Shown piece by piece: positions 52,627-61,811 of a stretch of DNA of 64,000 nucleotides. Origin of the DNA: Aliidiomarina quisquiliarum (GTDB lineage: Bacteria > Pseudomonadota > Gammaproteobacteria > Enterobacterales > Alteromonadaceae); the NCBI RefSeq assembly GCF_023922585.1, contig NZ_JAMFTN010000017.1:164716-228715 (forward strand), in the 5' to 3' direction. The translations under genes and the position numbers were made by a program. Below the pieces are notes generated by a model that saw only the letters and a list, made by a program, of their open reading frames with translations, ran no database searches and was not told where the DNA came from. How positions within the stretch are numbered: the first letter of the stretch is position 1; each line of letters opens with the position of its first letter.

Positions 52627-53082
52627 TTATTCAGGTATGCGTTTAATTAGTTGGAGTGCGGCAGTTAACGCAAGTTCATAACTTTGTGCGCCAAAGCCGC
52701 AAATAACACCTACCGCACAATCAGAAAAATACGACTGACGGCGAAAGGTTTCACGCGCGTGCACGTTCGACAAATGCACCTCAATAAATGGAATAGCAAC
52801 CCCCAGCAGGGCGTCTCTTATAGCAATGCTGGTATGAGTAAATGCCGCTGGGTTGATTAAAATAAAACTATAACGGCCAGAAGCACTATGAATGGTATTA
52901 ATAAGATCATGCTCAGCATTAGACTGAAAAAAAGATAATTCGCAGTGAGCTGCTTCGGCCTTGGTGCGAAGTTTATCCTCAATATCGGCCAGCGTTGCAG
53001 CTCCATAAATGCTAGGCTCGCGACTGCCGAGTAAATTAAGGTTTGGACCATTAAGTACTAAAATACGTTTTTTGTCGGCCAT
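52627..53082 (-). CDS. aroQ: type II 3-dehydroquinate dehydratase
   Basis: AroQ dehydrates 3-dehydroquinate in the shikimate pathway. The 151-residue enzyme has [20 protein letters not shown] with the active-site Asn and Arg, the catalytic Tyr, the substrate-binding [16 protein letters not shown] and [19 protein letters not shown]. It precedes accB by 77 bases, a common gammaproteobacterial order, and has a 5' leader with a hairpin. Confidence 0.97.
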   Translation of the reverse strand: MADKKRILVLNGPNLNLLGSREPSIYGAATLADIEDKLRTKAEAAHCELSFFQSNAEHDLINTIHSASGRYSFILINPAAFTHTSIAIRDALLGVAIPFIEVHLSNVHARETFRRQSYFSDCAVGVICGFGAQSYELALTAALQLIKRIPE

Positions 53083-53115
53083 AATTTCGCTAAGTTGTTA
53101 GTACAAACGTAAATA

Positions 53116-53142
53116 CCAAAGTTGCCTTACGGACAACTTTGG
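53116..53142 (-). promoter_or_regulatory. hairpin in the aroQ 5' leader
   Basis: CCAAAGTTG-CC and GG-CAACTTTGG form an 11-position stem with one mismatch and a 5-base loop between a likely promoter and aroQ. Without a T run it is not a standard terminator. It may be an operator, an mRNA stabiliser or a translation control element. Confidence 0.35.
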
Positions 53143-53161
53143 TGGATAGAATACACCTGCC

Positions 53162-53192
53162 ATTATAAGAGCATTTTTAAAAATCACAGCAA
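53162..53192 (-). promoter_or_regulatory. candidate promoter of aroQ-accB-accC
   Basis: On the minus strand TATAAT (53167-53162) is preceded by TTGCTG with a long 19-base gap. The predicted transcript would start near 53155 and carry a leader of about 70 bases. Confidence 0.4.
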
Positions 53193-53236
53193 AATACTGG
53201 TCGTATCAGCGACATTCGCCGAAAAAGACGACGTTT

Positions 53237-53857
53237 TTACTTTTTACGAAGCCAGCGCGCAAGCCAGAAACCCGCAATACTAAAAGCTAATAACACCAAC
53301 CAAAGTAAATTTGGTGTCGTTTTTGTGGCTGCAAGGTTTACCGCCGTGGTATCTGGCGTGCTAATGGCTGTGGTATCTGTCACACCGGTTCCACTAGATG
53401 TACCGGCAGTGCGTCGGAGAAAAATTTGCAGGGTAGAAGGAGGATAACAAAAACCTTCGTCGGCACAGCCTTGAAAGTGAACGGTTAACACTTCGTTACG
53501 TGCTGCCGCATTCAAATCAACCATAAGCTCCACATGATGCCGATAAATAACCGTGTCACCAAAGAACTGGTCAGAATAGTTTTCGCCTGCAGGTAGCTGC
53601 AATGGCGCGCTTAGTTTTTCTGCAGGCGTGAAGTTAAAGCGATGCTGATACATATAAAAACCGTCGCTGATGTCGAAACTTACCCGAAGCTTAGCGTCTA
53701 CTTGGCTATAATCGAGCTGAAATACTTGTGCGACAGGGGGAAATTTATTTGGTTGCAACGAGTCAGCAAAAGGGTTCTGCCAGGCTAGGGCGGTGAAGCT
53801 ACTAAAGGCAATGCATAGAGCAGCAATTGCACCTATTCGTTTTTGTTTAAGCATCAT
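53237..53857 (-). CDS. stand-alone DsbD N-terminal (alpha) domain protein with C-terminal anchor
   Basis: The 206-residue protein has a signal peptide (ending SSFTALA) and a periplasmic DsbD-alpha domain (about 30-150). The domain includes ISDGFYMYQHRFNF, FGDTVIYRHHVEL and the redox pair in QGCADEGFCYPP. After a Thr/Ser-rich linker comes a single membrane helix (LLWLVLLAFSIAGFWLA) and RWLRKK. Full DsbD has an eight-helix beta domain and a thioredoxin gamma domain; both are absent, and the 154 bases to aroQ cannot hold them. It overlaps cutA by 11 bases, the E. coli cutA-dsbD order. Electrons must come from another protein such as CcdA. Confidence 0.8.
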   Translation of the reverse strand: MMLKQKRIGAIAALCIAFSSFTALAWQNPFADSLQPNKFPPVAQVFQLDYSQVDAKLRVSFDISDGFYMYQHRFNFTPAEKLSAPLQLPAGENYSDQFFGDTVIYRHHVELMVDLNAAARNEVLTVHFQGCADEGFCYPPSTLQIFLRRTAGTSSGTGVTDTTAISTPDTTAVNLAATKTTPNLLWLVLLAFSIAGFWLARWLRKK

Positions 53858-54197
53858 GAGTAACGTTATTCATCCAGTTAAGGTAAGAAGGAAGCCCCTG
53901 AGTAATAGGCAGTGCTATAATTTCGGGCGTTTCATAAGGGTGTAATTCTACAATACAAGCTTCTACAGCGGTGTAATTAGCTTGCGAGCACTTTATGATA
54001 AGCAAATGCTCCGTGTCTTCGCATACCTTATCGTTCCACATATAAACTGACGTTGCTTGCGGCATAATTTGCACACAGGCAGCTAGCTGTCGAGATACTA
54101 ATTGGTGTGCAATACGCTGCGCAAGTTCCATTGACGGCACTGTGCTCATAAGCACTAGGCCCTGAGTTGAGCTAAGAAAATCATTTTTTTTTGTCAT
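53847..54197 (-). CDS. cutA: CutA divalent cation tolerance protein
   Basis: CutA is a small trimeric, PII-like protein linked to copper tolerance. The 116-residue product has VLMSTVPSMELAQRIAHQLVSRQLAACVQIMP, SVYMWNDKVCEDTEHLLIIK and HPYETPEIIALPI. It overlaps the DsbD-alpha gene and is divergent from fxsA. Confidence 0.95.
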   Translation of the reverse strand: MTKKNDFLSSTQGLVLMSTVPSMELAQRIAHQLVSRQLAACVQIMPQATSVYMWNDKVCEDTEHLLIIKCSQANYTAVEACIVELHPYETPEIIALPITQGLPSYLNWMNNVTHDA

Positions 54198-54269
54198 AAA
54201 GCACCCTCAACGCTTGAAACTAGCATAATCATGCCCCATATCTTAACTAGAAACCAAAAAAGGCTCGTT

Positions 54270-54758
54270 ATGTATTTATTTATACTGTTTGTCTTGGTGC
54301 CAATTATTGAGATTAGCCTGTTTATACAAGTAGGCGAAGCTATAGGTGGTTTAAGCACTATAGCCCTTATTATTCTAACTGCATTTGTTGGTGCTGCACT
54401 AGTGCGCAGCCAGGGCATTCGTACGCTGCAGTCAGCGCAATTGAAAATGGCCCAAGGTTTGCCCCCAGGCAAAGAAATGATGTCGGGATTAATGCTTTTC
54501 ATTGCCGGCATACTTTTTGTAACCCCTGGTTTTTTTACCGACGGTTTAGCTATTTTATTACTTTTACCCCCGGTACAGCTAGCGGTGGGCACATGGTTCA
54601 TAAAGCGTTTGCAAGTACGCACAACACATGCAGGCTTTAGGCAAGAGTTTACGCATCGAGAAACAGGCGAAAGTCATGTTTACGAGGCTGAATATGAAGA
54701 AAAAAAAGAGCCGCTTGACCAAATCAAGGAACAGCGCCCTGAAGATAGAGAGCGTTAA
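54270..54758 (+). CDS. fxsA: FxsA family membrane protein
   Basis: FxsA is an inner-membrane protein that in E. coli overexpression relieves phage T7 exclusion by F. The 162-residue protein has [39 protein letters not shown], and [21 protein letters not shown], then a charged C-terminus. I use ATG 54270 because AAAGG lies seven bases before it; the open frame extends to 54231. It precedes groESL, as in many proteobacteria. Confidence 0.92.
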   Translation: MYLFILFVLVPIIEISLFIQVGEAIGGLSTIALIILTAFVGAALVRSQGIRTLQSAQLKMAQGLPPGKEMMSGLMLFIAGILFVTPGFFTDGLAILLLLPPVQLAVGTWFIKRLQVRTTHAGFRQEFTHRETGESHVYEAEYEEKKEPLDQIKEQRPEDRER

Positions 54759-54776
54759 ATTATTTTCTCTACCCCC

Positions 54777-54805
54777 CTTGGATTCACTCAAGTTGGCCCC
54801 ATTAT
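54777..54805 (+). promoter_or_regulatory. groES: sigma-32 (heat shock) promoter of groESL
   Basis: CTTGGA (54777-54782) and CCCCATTAT (54797-54805) are separated by 14 bases and match the RpoH consensus (CTTGAA and CCCCATnT). They lie about 75 bases before groES, so the operon is probably heat induced as in E. coli. Confidence 0.85.
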
Positions 54806-54877
54806 ATAAACACTAATTTAAACAAGGGTCAGAATGGTTCTGATCTATTTTCCACCATTGACTATGGGAGTATCACA

Positions 54878-55168
54878 ATGAAACTTCGTCCTTTATATGA
54901 TCGTGTGATTGTTAAGCGTTCAGAAGCAGAAAGCAAATCACCGGGCGGTATTGTGTTGACTGGCTCAGCAGCAGAAAAATCAACCCGTGGTGAGGTTGTA
55001 GCCGTGGGCAAAGGTCGTATTCTCGAGAACGGAGAAGTGGCGCCGTTAGACGTAAAAGTTGGCGACACGGTACTGTTTAGTGAAGGTTACGGCGTGAAAA
55101 CTGAAAAGCTCGACGGCGAAGATGTGCTGATAATGAGCGAGTCAGACATTCTGGCAGTTATTGAATAA
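54878..55168 (+). CDS. groES: co-chaperonin GroES
   Basis: GroES caps the GroEL barrel during protein folding. The 96-residue protein has [38 protein letters not shown], the mobile loop included, and [20 protein letters not shown]. It precedes groEL by 63 bases behind a sigma-32 promoter. Confidence 0.99.
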   Translation: MKLRPLYDRVIVKRSEAESKSPGGIVLTGSAAEKSTRGEVVAVGKGRILENGEVAPLDVKVGDTVLFSEGYGVKTEKLDGEDVLIMSESDILAVIE

Positions 55169-55216
55169 GCCGAGCGCTTTTTGAATCTCTTATTCTAAGT
55201 AACCGAACCATTTTAA

Positions 55217-56866
<1,650 letters not shown>

Positions 56867-56941
56867 GCTGCTCGTAGCTGAGCAAACCTTTTTAAATCAT
56901 TGGTTTACACGGCTGTGTAGACAATCATGTAATACAAAGTT

Positions 56942-56973
56942 AAGGGATGGAGCTAACGCTTCATCCCTTTTTT
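56942..56973 (+). terminator. groEL: terminator after groEL
   Basis: AAGGGATGGAGC and GCTTCATCCCTT form a 12-position stem (one G-T) with a TAAC loop, followed by T residues to 56973. It is a clear intrinsic terminator about 75 bases after the stop. Confidence 0.9.
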
Positions 56974-57208
56974 GTGTAAGTAATGCCTCCTTGTTAAAAA
57001 GGGTAATGGTAGTAGCCGCTACCGAGACTCTCTTTAAAAAGTTGCTTAACCTGCAGCTGCAAGGTGAATTCTTCTGCGCTAATGACCGTTACTAGCAGCT
57101 AACGACTTAATATTGACAAACTCTTACAAAGTAAAAAGCATTCTGACGGTAAATCCTCGAAGGTGTATGTATGCTTTCAATGTAGGTTCAAAAAGCTGAG
57201 GAATGACG
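56974..57208 (+). other. gene-free stretch before the first DUF3016 gene
   Basis: Together with the groEL terminator this makes a gap of more than 300 bases. I found no reading frame, tRNA or repeat in it. A TTGACA at 57113-57118 could be the -35 of the DUF3016 promoter, but no good -10 follows at 16-18 bases. Confidence 0.5.
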
Positions 57209-57727
57209 ATGAAAATACATGGAATACTATTACTGGTGAGCTTGGTGTCGGCTACTGCATGGGCTGGCACTGCAGAATTAACTTGGCATGAGCCTGAGAA
57301 TTATCGAGATATTCGAGCAAGCAATGAAATTGAAAGCCGCTTTCATGCTCGTGTATTTAGTGAATTTGAAAAACACTTTAATTTATTGGCTGCAAAACTA
57401 CCAGAGCAACACACACTAAAAATAACCGTAACAGATGTAGACTTAGCAGGTGAAGTTTTGCCCCAGTCATACCATGCATATCACGGTGGTTTCCAGGCAT
57501 TACGCGTAATTAAAAGTATGGACTTCCCCCGCATGGAGTTTAGTTATGTGGTGGAAAATGAATTAGGCGAAGTAATTGCGGCGGGTGAAGAGCGCCTTCG
57601 GGGCCGCGATTTACCAGGGCAAGGCCGCACATCGCGTAGGGCCAGTTCACAACATGAATTGTTAGATTATGAGCGTGCGATGCTAGACCGTTGGTTTCAA
57701 TTTAGATTTGAAACTGAACTAAAGTAA
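57209..57727 (+). CDS. DUF3016 family exported protein (first copy)
   Basis: The 172-residue protein has a signal peptide (GILLLVSLVSATAWA) and matches DUF3016: AELTWHEPENYRDIRA near the mature start, LKITVTDVDLAGEV in the middle and AMLDRWFQFRFE at the end. The function is unknown. A second DUF3016 gene lies 375 bases downstream. I use ATG 57209 because GAGGA lies about six bases before it; the ATG at 57203 is too close. Confidence 0.85.
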   Translation: MKIHGILLLVSLVSATAWAGTAELTWHEPENYRDIRASNEIESRFHARVFSEFEKHFNLLAAKLPEQHTLKITVTDVDLAGEVLPQSYHAYHGGFQALRVIKSMDFPRMEFSYVVENELGEVIAAGEERLRGRDLPGQGRTSRRASSQHELLDYERAMLDRWFQFRFETELK

Positions 57728-57754
57728 AGTACAAAACTGCCGTTACAATGAAAG

Positions 57755-57777
57755 CGATGTTTTTACCAAAAACATCG
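57755..57777 (+). repeat. AT-rich hairpin between the first DUF3016 gene and the small gene
   Basis: CGATGTTTTT and AAAAACATCG form a perfect 10-bp stem with a 3-base loop. No T run follows it directly. It could weaken readthrough or protect the mRNA end. Confidence 0.45.
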
Positions 57778-57804
57778 TTAGTTTCAGCAGTAAAAGGAGA
57801 GCCA

Positions 57805-57987
57805 ATGGAAATTGCATCGGACGGTCCTAAAAACCTTGAGTTGGTTGCACTGCAACTGGCAAAGGGTCAACAGCAAGCGGAAGGCGCTGCAACCCTACAG
57901 TTGCTCGAGTCGGCCGCTCAAAGTGGACCAACCCAAAGCTCTACTCCAGGAGCATCGATAGGAAGTATTATTAACACTTCGGTATAA
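57805..57987 (+). CDS. small protein, distantly like YjfB-type putative motility proteins
   Basis: This 60-residue frame has AAAGGAG five bases before ATG 57805, a strong sign of translation. It has a helical, Gln/Ala-rich middle (LELVALQLAKGQQQAEGAATLQLLESAA) and ends SIGSIINTSV, reminiscent of the short YjfB-like family with its G-x-IN-T C-terminus. The similarity is weak and no flagellar gene is near. It has no signal peptide. It sits between two DUF3016 genes. Confidence 0.5.
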   Translation: MEIASDGPKNLELVALQLAKGQQQAEGAATLQLLESAAQSGPTQSSTPGASIGSIINTSV

Positions 57988-58101
57988 GGTATAGCAAGAA
58001 GTGTTGATAGGTGCCTTGCTCGCTTGTGGTGCTGTTTATTAACAGTTGTCGCTGGGGAGCAAGTGTACCACTTTCATTTTGAACAACGAGAGGCGACTGC
58101 T

Positions 58102-58620
58102 ATGAAACTTAAAATATTGTTTTTATCTCTATTTATTTTTGCTAATGCAGCGGTAGCTGCTGAAGTTACCGTCGATTGGCACGAACCTAACAATTACACC
58201 GACGTAGAATCACCTTATGTAGACCGCGACAATGACTTTCTTAATGTTCGCTTTGGTCGCATTGAAAGGCATTTGGTGGCCTTGGGAAAAATGCACTTTA
58301 CTGCAGGCGAAACTTTGCAGCTTAAAATTACCGATTACGATATGGCCGGTACTCTTGTGCCGCAAGCTTCAGCAAGCGGGCAGCAGCCCTTAGTGCGCCG
58401 AGAGCTGCTAAATGATCAGCCTAAAATGGTTTTGAGCTTTACCTTAACCGACGCGAACGGAAAGGTGCTTAAAGAAGGTGCCGATATTGAAATTGAAGGG
58501 CGTGCTATTCGTACCGAAGGGCGGGCACTATTCCCTAAAATTACCCGCCGTGATAAGGAAACCGTAGGTGCAGAATTAGTAATGCTGAACCGTTGGTTTA
58601 AAGAAACTTTTATAGACTAA
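58102..58620 (+). CDS. DUF3016 family exported protein (second copy)
   Basis: The 172-residue protein has a signal peptide (LKILFLSLFIFANAAVA) and the same blocks as the first copy: VTVDWHEPNNYTDVES, LQLKITDYDMAGTLVP and MLNRWFKETF. The two are clearly paralogous but diverged, especially in the middle. I use ATG 58102, with GAGAGG about eight bases before it. The function is unknown. Confidence 0.85.
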   Translation: MKLKILFLSLFIFANAAVAAEVTVDWHEPNNYTDVESPYVDRDNDFLNVRFGRIERHLVALGKMHFTAGETLQLKITDYDMAGTLVPQASASGQQPLVRRELLNDQPKMVLSFTLTDANGKVLKEGADIEIEGRAIRTEGRALFPKITRRDKETVGAELVMLNRWFKETFID

Positions 58621-58629
58621 TAGTACTAC

Positions 58630-59643
58630 TTAATTAAATATGGCGAGTGGGGTTTTGCTCTGCTCGCCGCCATTTTCACGCACCCACTTGGGCACTAAAA
58701 AACCGGGTAGCTCGCGTAATAAACCTTGCATAATCATTTGCCCTTCAGCTTCTGAAACTTCAAAATGAGCAGCTCCTTCGACCCGATCAAGTTGGTGCAA
58801 GTAATACGGCAGTACACCTGCAGCAAATAACTTTTCACTTAATTCAGTTAAAACAAATACGGAATCGTTCACTCCTTTTAGTAGCACGCTTTGGTTAAAC
58901 AGCCAAATGCCATTTTTTTTCAGCACCTGCAGCCGTTGCTGCAAGTCGGCACTAAGCTCGTTGCCGTGATTAATATGCAGCACTAAAATAGTTTGTAAAC
59001 GGGAGGCAGAAAGCAGTGCCGTAAGCTTGGGCGTAAGCCGTTGAGGTATAACAACGGGTAAGCGAGAGTGAATACGTAACCTAGTAATATGTGCGTGGCT
59101 TTCTATTTGCTGAATTAAGGTTGCAAGGTGGTTGTCGTTGGCCATAAGTGGGTCGCCACCACTTAAAATGACCTCGTTTACTTCGGGGTGCTGGGCTAAG
59201 TAAGTATTAATATGCTCCAGTTCGCGCTTGCTAACATTATGTTCATGGTACGGAAAGTGCCGCCGGAAACAATAGCGACAGTTCACTGCGCAGCCACCAC
59301 GTAAAACAATAAGAACTCTACTTTTGTATTTGTGCAGTAAACCGGTGGGGCCCGATAGCTCTTGTTCTTCTAGTGGGTCTTGATTAAAACCCGACACTTG
59401 GTCGAACTCGACCTGTAAGGGTATGACCTGACGCAGTAAAGGGTCGTTAGGATTACCAGGCTCTATTAACGCAGCAAAAGGGCGTGGTACACGCATGGGG
59501 AATAATTTGCGCGCATTACTTTGTTGTTCAACCCAGGCTGCGTCGAGGTTTAATACCTTGCCGAGCTCTTCGGGGTTGCTATAGCTTTGCGCAAACTCGC
59601 GTTGCCAGTCATCAAGAAACGTTAAATTTGCAAAGGCCGACAC
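58630..59643 (-). CDS. epmB: EF-P beta-lysylation protein EpmB (lysine 2,3-aminomutase)
   Basis: EpmB converts alpha-lysine to (R)-beta-lysine for EF-P modification. The 337-residue radical SAM/PLP enzyme has the iron-sulfur motif CAVNCRYCFRRHFPY and EVILSGGDPLMAND, and PYYLHQLDRVEGAAHFEV near the end. It is divergent from efp, the normal gene order. Confidence 0.96.
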   Translation of the reverse strand: MSAFANLTFLDDWQREFAQSYSNPEELGKVLNLDAAWVEQQSNARKLFPMRVPRPFAALIEPGNPNDPLLRQVIPLQVEFDQVSGFNQDPLEEQELSGPTGLLHKYKSRVLIVLRGGCAVNCRYCFRRHFPYHEHNVSKRELEHINTYLAQHPEVNEVILSGGDPLMANDNHLATLIQQIESHAHITRLRIHSRLPVVIPQRLTPKLTALLSASRLQTILVLHINHGNELSADLQQRLQVLKKNGIWLFNQSVLLKGVNDSVFVLTELSEKLFAAGVLPYYLHQLDRVEGAAHFEVSEAEGQMIMQGLLRELPGFLVPKWVRENGGEQSKTPLAIFN

Positions 59644-59753
59644 AGTATTTATTTACCTCAATTTAAGTACATTATTTATTTTACCTGAAATCTTGGCGGG
59701 TTTGGTTTATTATTAGCGCGGATTTTTGCCGGTTTTAGACTGAAGAGGACATC

Positions 59754-60323
59754 ATGGCAACTTATAGTACAAATGAGTTTAAAGGTGGTTTGAAAATAAT
59801 GCTCGACGGTGAGCCATGCTCTATCGTTGAAAACGAAATGGTAAAACCGGGCAAAGGCCAGGCGTTTAACCGCGTAAAGGTTCGAAAACTTATTAGTGGG
59901 CGTGTGATTGAAAAAACGTTCAAGTCGGGCGATACAGTAGAAGCTGCCGACGTTAACGAAATTGAAATGGACTATTTGTATAACGACGGTGAATTCTGGC
60001 ATTTCATGAATAATGAAACTTTCGAACAAATCGCAGCAGATAAAGACGCGGTTGGTGAAAGTATTAAATGGTTAGTTGAACAAGGACCCTCTACCTTAGT
60101 GTTGTGGAATGGTAAGCCGATAACGGTTACACCACCGAACTTTGTAGAGCTAGAAATTATTGAAACAGACCCAGGCTTAAGAGGCGACACTGCCGGTACA
60201 GGTGGTAAACCTGCAACCTTATCGACAGGCGCTGTTGTTCGCGTACCTCTGTTTGTGCAAACCGGAGAAGTTATTCGTGTTGACACCCGCAGTGGCGAGT
60301 ATGTTTCACGCGCGCAAAAATAA
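59754..60323 (+). CDS. efp: elongation factor P
   Basis: EF-P rescues ribosomes stalled at polyproline. The 189-residue protein has the modified Lys34 in [10 protein letters not shown], consistent with beta-lysylation by EpmA/EpmB encoded beside it. It has the three beta-barrel domains and the C-terminal [18 protein letters not shown] precedes the ATG. Confidence 0.99.
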   Translation: MATYSTNEFKGGLKIMLDGEPCSIVENEMVKPGKGQAFNRVKVRKLISGRVIEKTFKSGDTVEAADVNEIEMDYLYNDGEFWHFMNNETFEQIAADKDAVGESIKWLVEQGPSTLVLWNGKPITVTPPNFVELEIIETDPGLRGDTAGTGGKPATLSTGAVVRVPLFVQTGEVIRVDTRSGEYVSRAQK

Positions 60324-60329
60324 TAAACC

Positions 60330-61301
60330 ATGCTAAATAGTGACTGGCGCCCAACTGCGTCGCGACAGGCAATAATCGCCCGGGCTGATTTGCAACATCA
60401 GATCCGGGCTTTTTTTAGAGAGCGCCAAGTACTTGAGGTTGAAACTCCTGTGCTTTGCCGTGCCGGAGTTACTGATGTTCATTTAGTGAATGCAGTGACT
60501 AGGTTGCAGGGGCAGGGTCTGGCTAAGAAAACTAACTATTACTTTCAAACGTCTCCAGAATACCCAATGAAGCGTCTGTTAGCAGCAGGTGTAGGCGACT
60601 GCTTTCAACTGTGTAAGGTTGTTCGCGATGAAGAATTAAGTGCCCGCCATAATTTCGAGTTCACAATGTTGGAGTGGTACCGATTAGGTTTTGACGACCA
60701 ACAATTAATGACTGAGCTTGAAGAACTAATGATAGAGCTATTAGGTACATCAGCAGCAAACAGGTTGAGCTATCAACAGGCGTTTCTAAGTGCGCTGAAT
60801 ATAGACCCGCTAGTTGCAACAGCGGCAGAAGTAGCAAATGCAATTCGCGCTAAAGGCATCGATTGCGAGGTAGTGGCCGACGACCTAGACGGGCTACTTA
60901 ATTTAGCCATGAGCTTAATTGTAGAGCCGCAGCTCGATCCGAACATACCTACCTTTGTATATCACTTTCCGGCTTCGCAGGCAGTTTTAGCCCGCACCAA
61001 CGAACAAGACGACCGCGTAGCGCATCGATTTGAATTGTTTTACCAGGGGCTGGAGCTTGCTAATGGGTTTTGGGAATTAGCCGACGCATTTGAACAACGA
61101 CAGCGCTTTGAACGAGACAATCGTCAGCGAGCAGAATTAGGTTTGCCGCAGATAGATATTGACGAGCGCCTTTTGAGTGCATTAGAGTCAGGTTTTCCTG
61201 ATTGTGCAGGGGTAGCTGTTGGTGTTGACCGCTTATTAATGATTAAGCTTGGCATGAAACACATCGACGAAGTGCTTACTTTCCCAAGTTTACGCGCCTA
61301 G
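60330..61301 (+). CDS. epmA: EF-P beta-lysine ligase EpmA
   Basis: EpmA attaches beta-lysine to EF-P Lys34. The 323-residue protein is a class II lysyl-tRNA synthetase catalytic core without the anticodon-binding domain. It has EVETPVLCRAGVTDVHL, YFQTSPEYPMKRLLAAG, HNFEFTMLEWYR, and GVAVGVDRLLMIKLG. It starts 6 bases after efp. Confidence 0.97.
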   Translation: MLNSDWRPTASRQAIIARADLQHQIRAFFRERQVLEVETPVLCRAGVTDVHLVNAVTRLQGQGLAKKTNYYFQTSPEYPMKRLLAAGVGDCFQLCKVVRDEELSARHNFEFTMLEWYRLGFDDQQLMTELEELMIELLGTSAANRLSYQQAFLSALNIDPLVATAAEVANAIRAKGIDCEVVADDLDGLLNLAMSLIVEPQLDPNIPTFVYHFPASQAVLARTNEQDDRVAHRFELFYQGLELANGFWELADAFEQRQRFERDNRQRAELGLPQIDIDERLLSALESGFPDCAGVAVGVDRLLMIKLGMKHIDEVLTFPSLRA

Positions 61302-61326
61302 TAAAATTTTTATTTGCTTTTGACAT

Positions 61327-61349
61327 GATATGTTATACTATAACAGTTC
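61327..61349 (+). promoter_or_regulatory. Zur-box-like palindrome before the MerC-family gene
   Basis: A 23-base near-palindrome with half-sites GATATGTTATA and GAACTGTTATA (on the opposite strand) around a central base matches the gammaproteobacterial Zur operator (GAAATGTTATA repeats). It lies 18 bases before the MerC start and overlaps plausible -10 elements (TATACT or TATAAC), so zinc repression is likely. Confidence 0.75.
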
Positions 61350-61367
61350 ATTCAAGGAGCTTTCCCC

Positions 61368-61811
61368 ATGCAACATAAATCATTCGACAAAGCAGGCATC
61401 TCAATAGCAATAGTTTGCGCTCTGCATTGTCTCCTTTTACCCGTTGTGTTGCCAACACTTGCCCTTATGGGTTTGTCGTTTATGGGCATGTTTTGGGTTG
61501 AGCTAGTAGTGCTTTCAACAAGCATGCTTGTTGGTGGCATTGCCGTGGTATTAGGTTTTCGTCACCACTCAAGTCCATTCCCTTTATTGGCACTGATAAG
61601 TGGCGGTGCACTTTTCTTTTTGAAACATGAAGTAACCAGCCCCTGGCTGCAAGTGGTAGCCATTGTCGCCGGTGCCTTTATGCTAATTACAGCTCATACG
61701 TTAAATTTATACCTGTGCCGTAAACGCAACAAAGTGCCGTGTGAACAAGTGCCTGAGGTTGCTAACAACCCCAAACCTATTATTTCAAGCCAAGTAAACG
61801 TTTCTACTTAG
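61368..61811 (+). CDS. MerC-family membrane protein
   Basis: The 147-residue protein has four membrane helices and the MerC signature: AIVCALHCLLLPVVLPTLAL carries a Cys-x2-His-Cys pattern, and a long second helix pair and the C-terminal Cys-rich LYLCRKRNKVPCEQ follow. MerC proteins take up mercury in mer operons, but here no mer genes are present. The Zur-like box suggests a role in zinc supply. Its end overlaps trmA by 8 bases, convergent. Confidence 0.88.
   Translation: MQHKSFDKAGISIAIVCALHCLLLPVVLPTLALMGLSFMGMFWVELVVLSTSMLVGGIAVVLGFRHHSSPFPLLALISGGALFFLKHEVTSPWLQVVAIVAGAFMLITAHTLNLYLCRKRNKVPCEQVPEVANNPKPIISSQVNVST

Noticed and set aside
60330..61301. A lysyl-tRNA synthetase
   Set aside because: It lacks the N-terminal anticodon-binding domain and lies 6 bases after efp, which fits EpmA.
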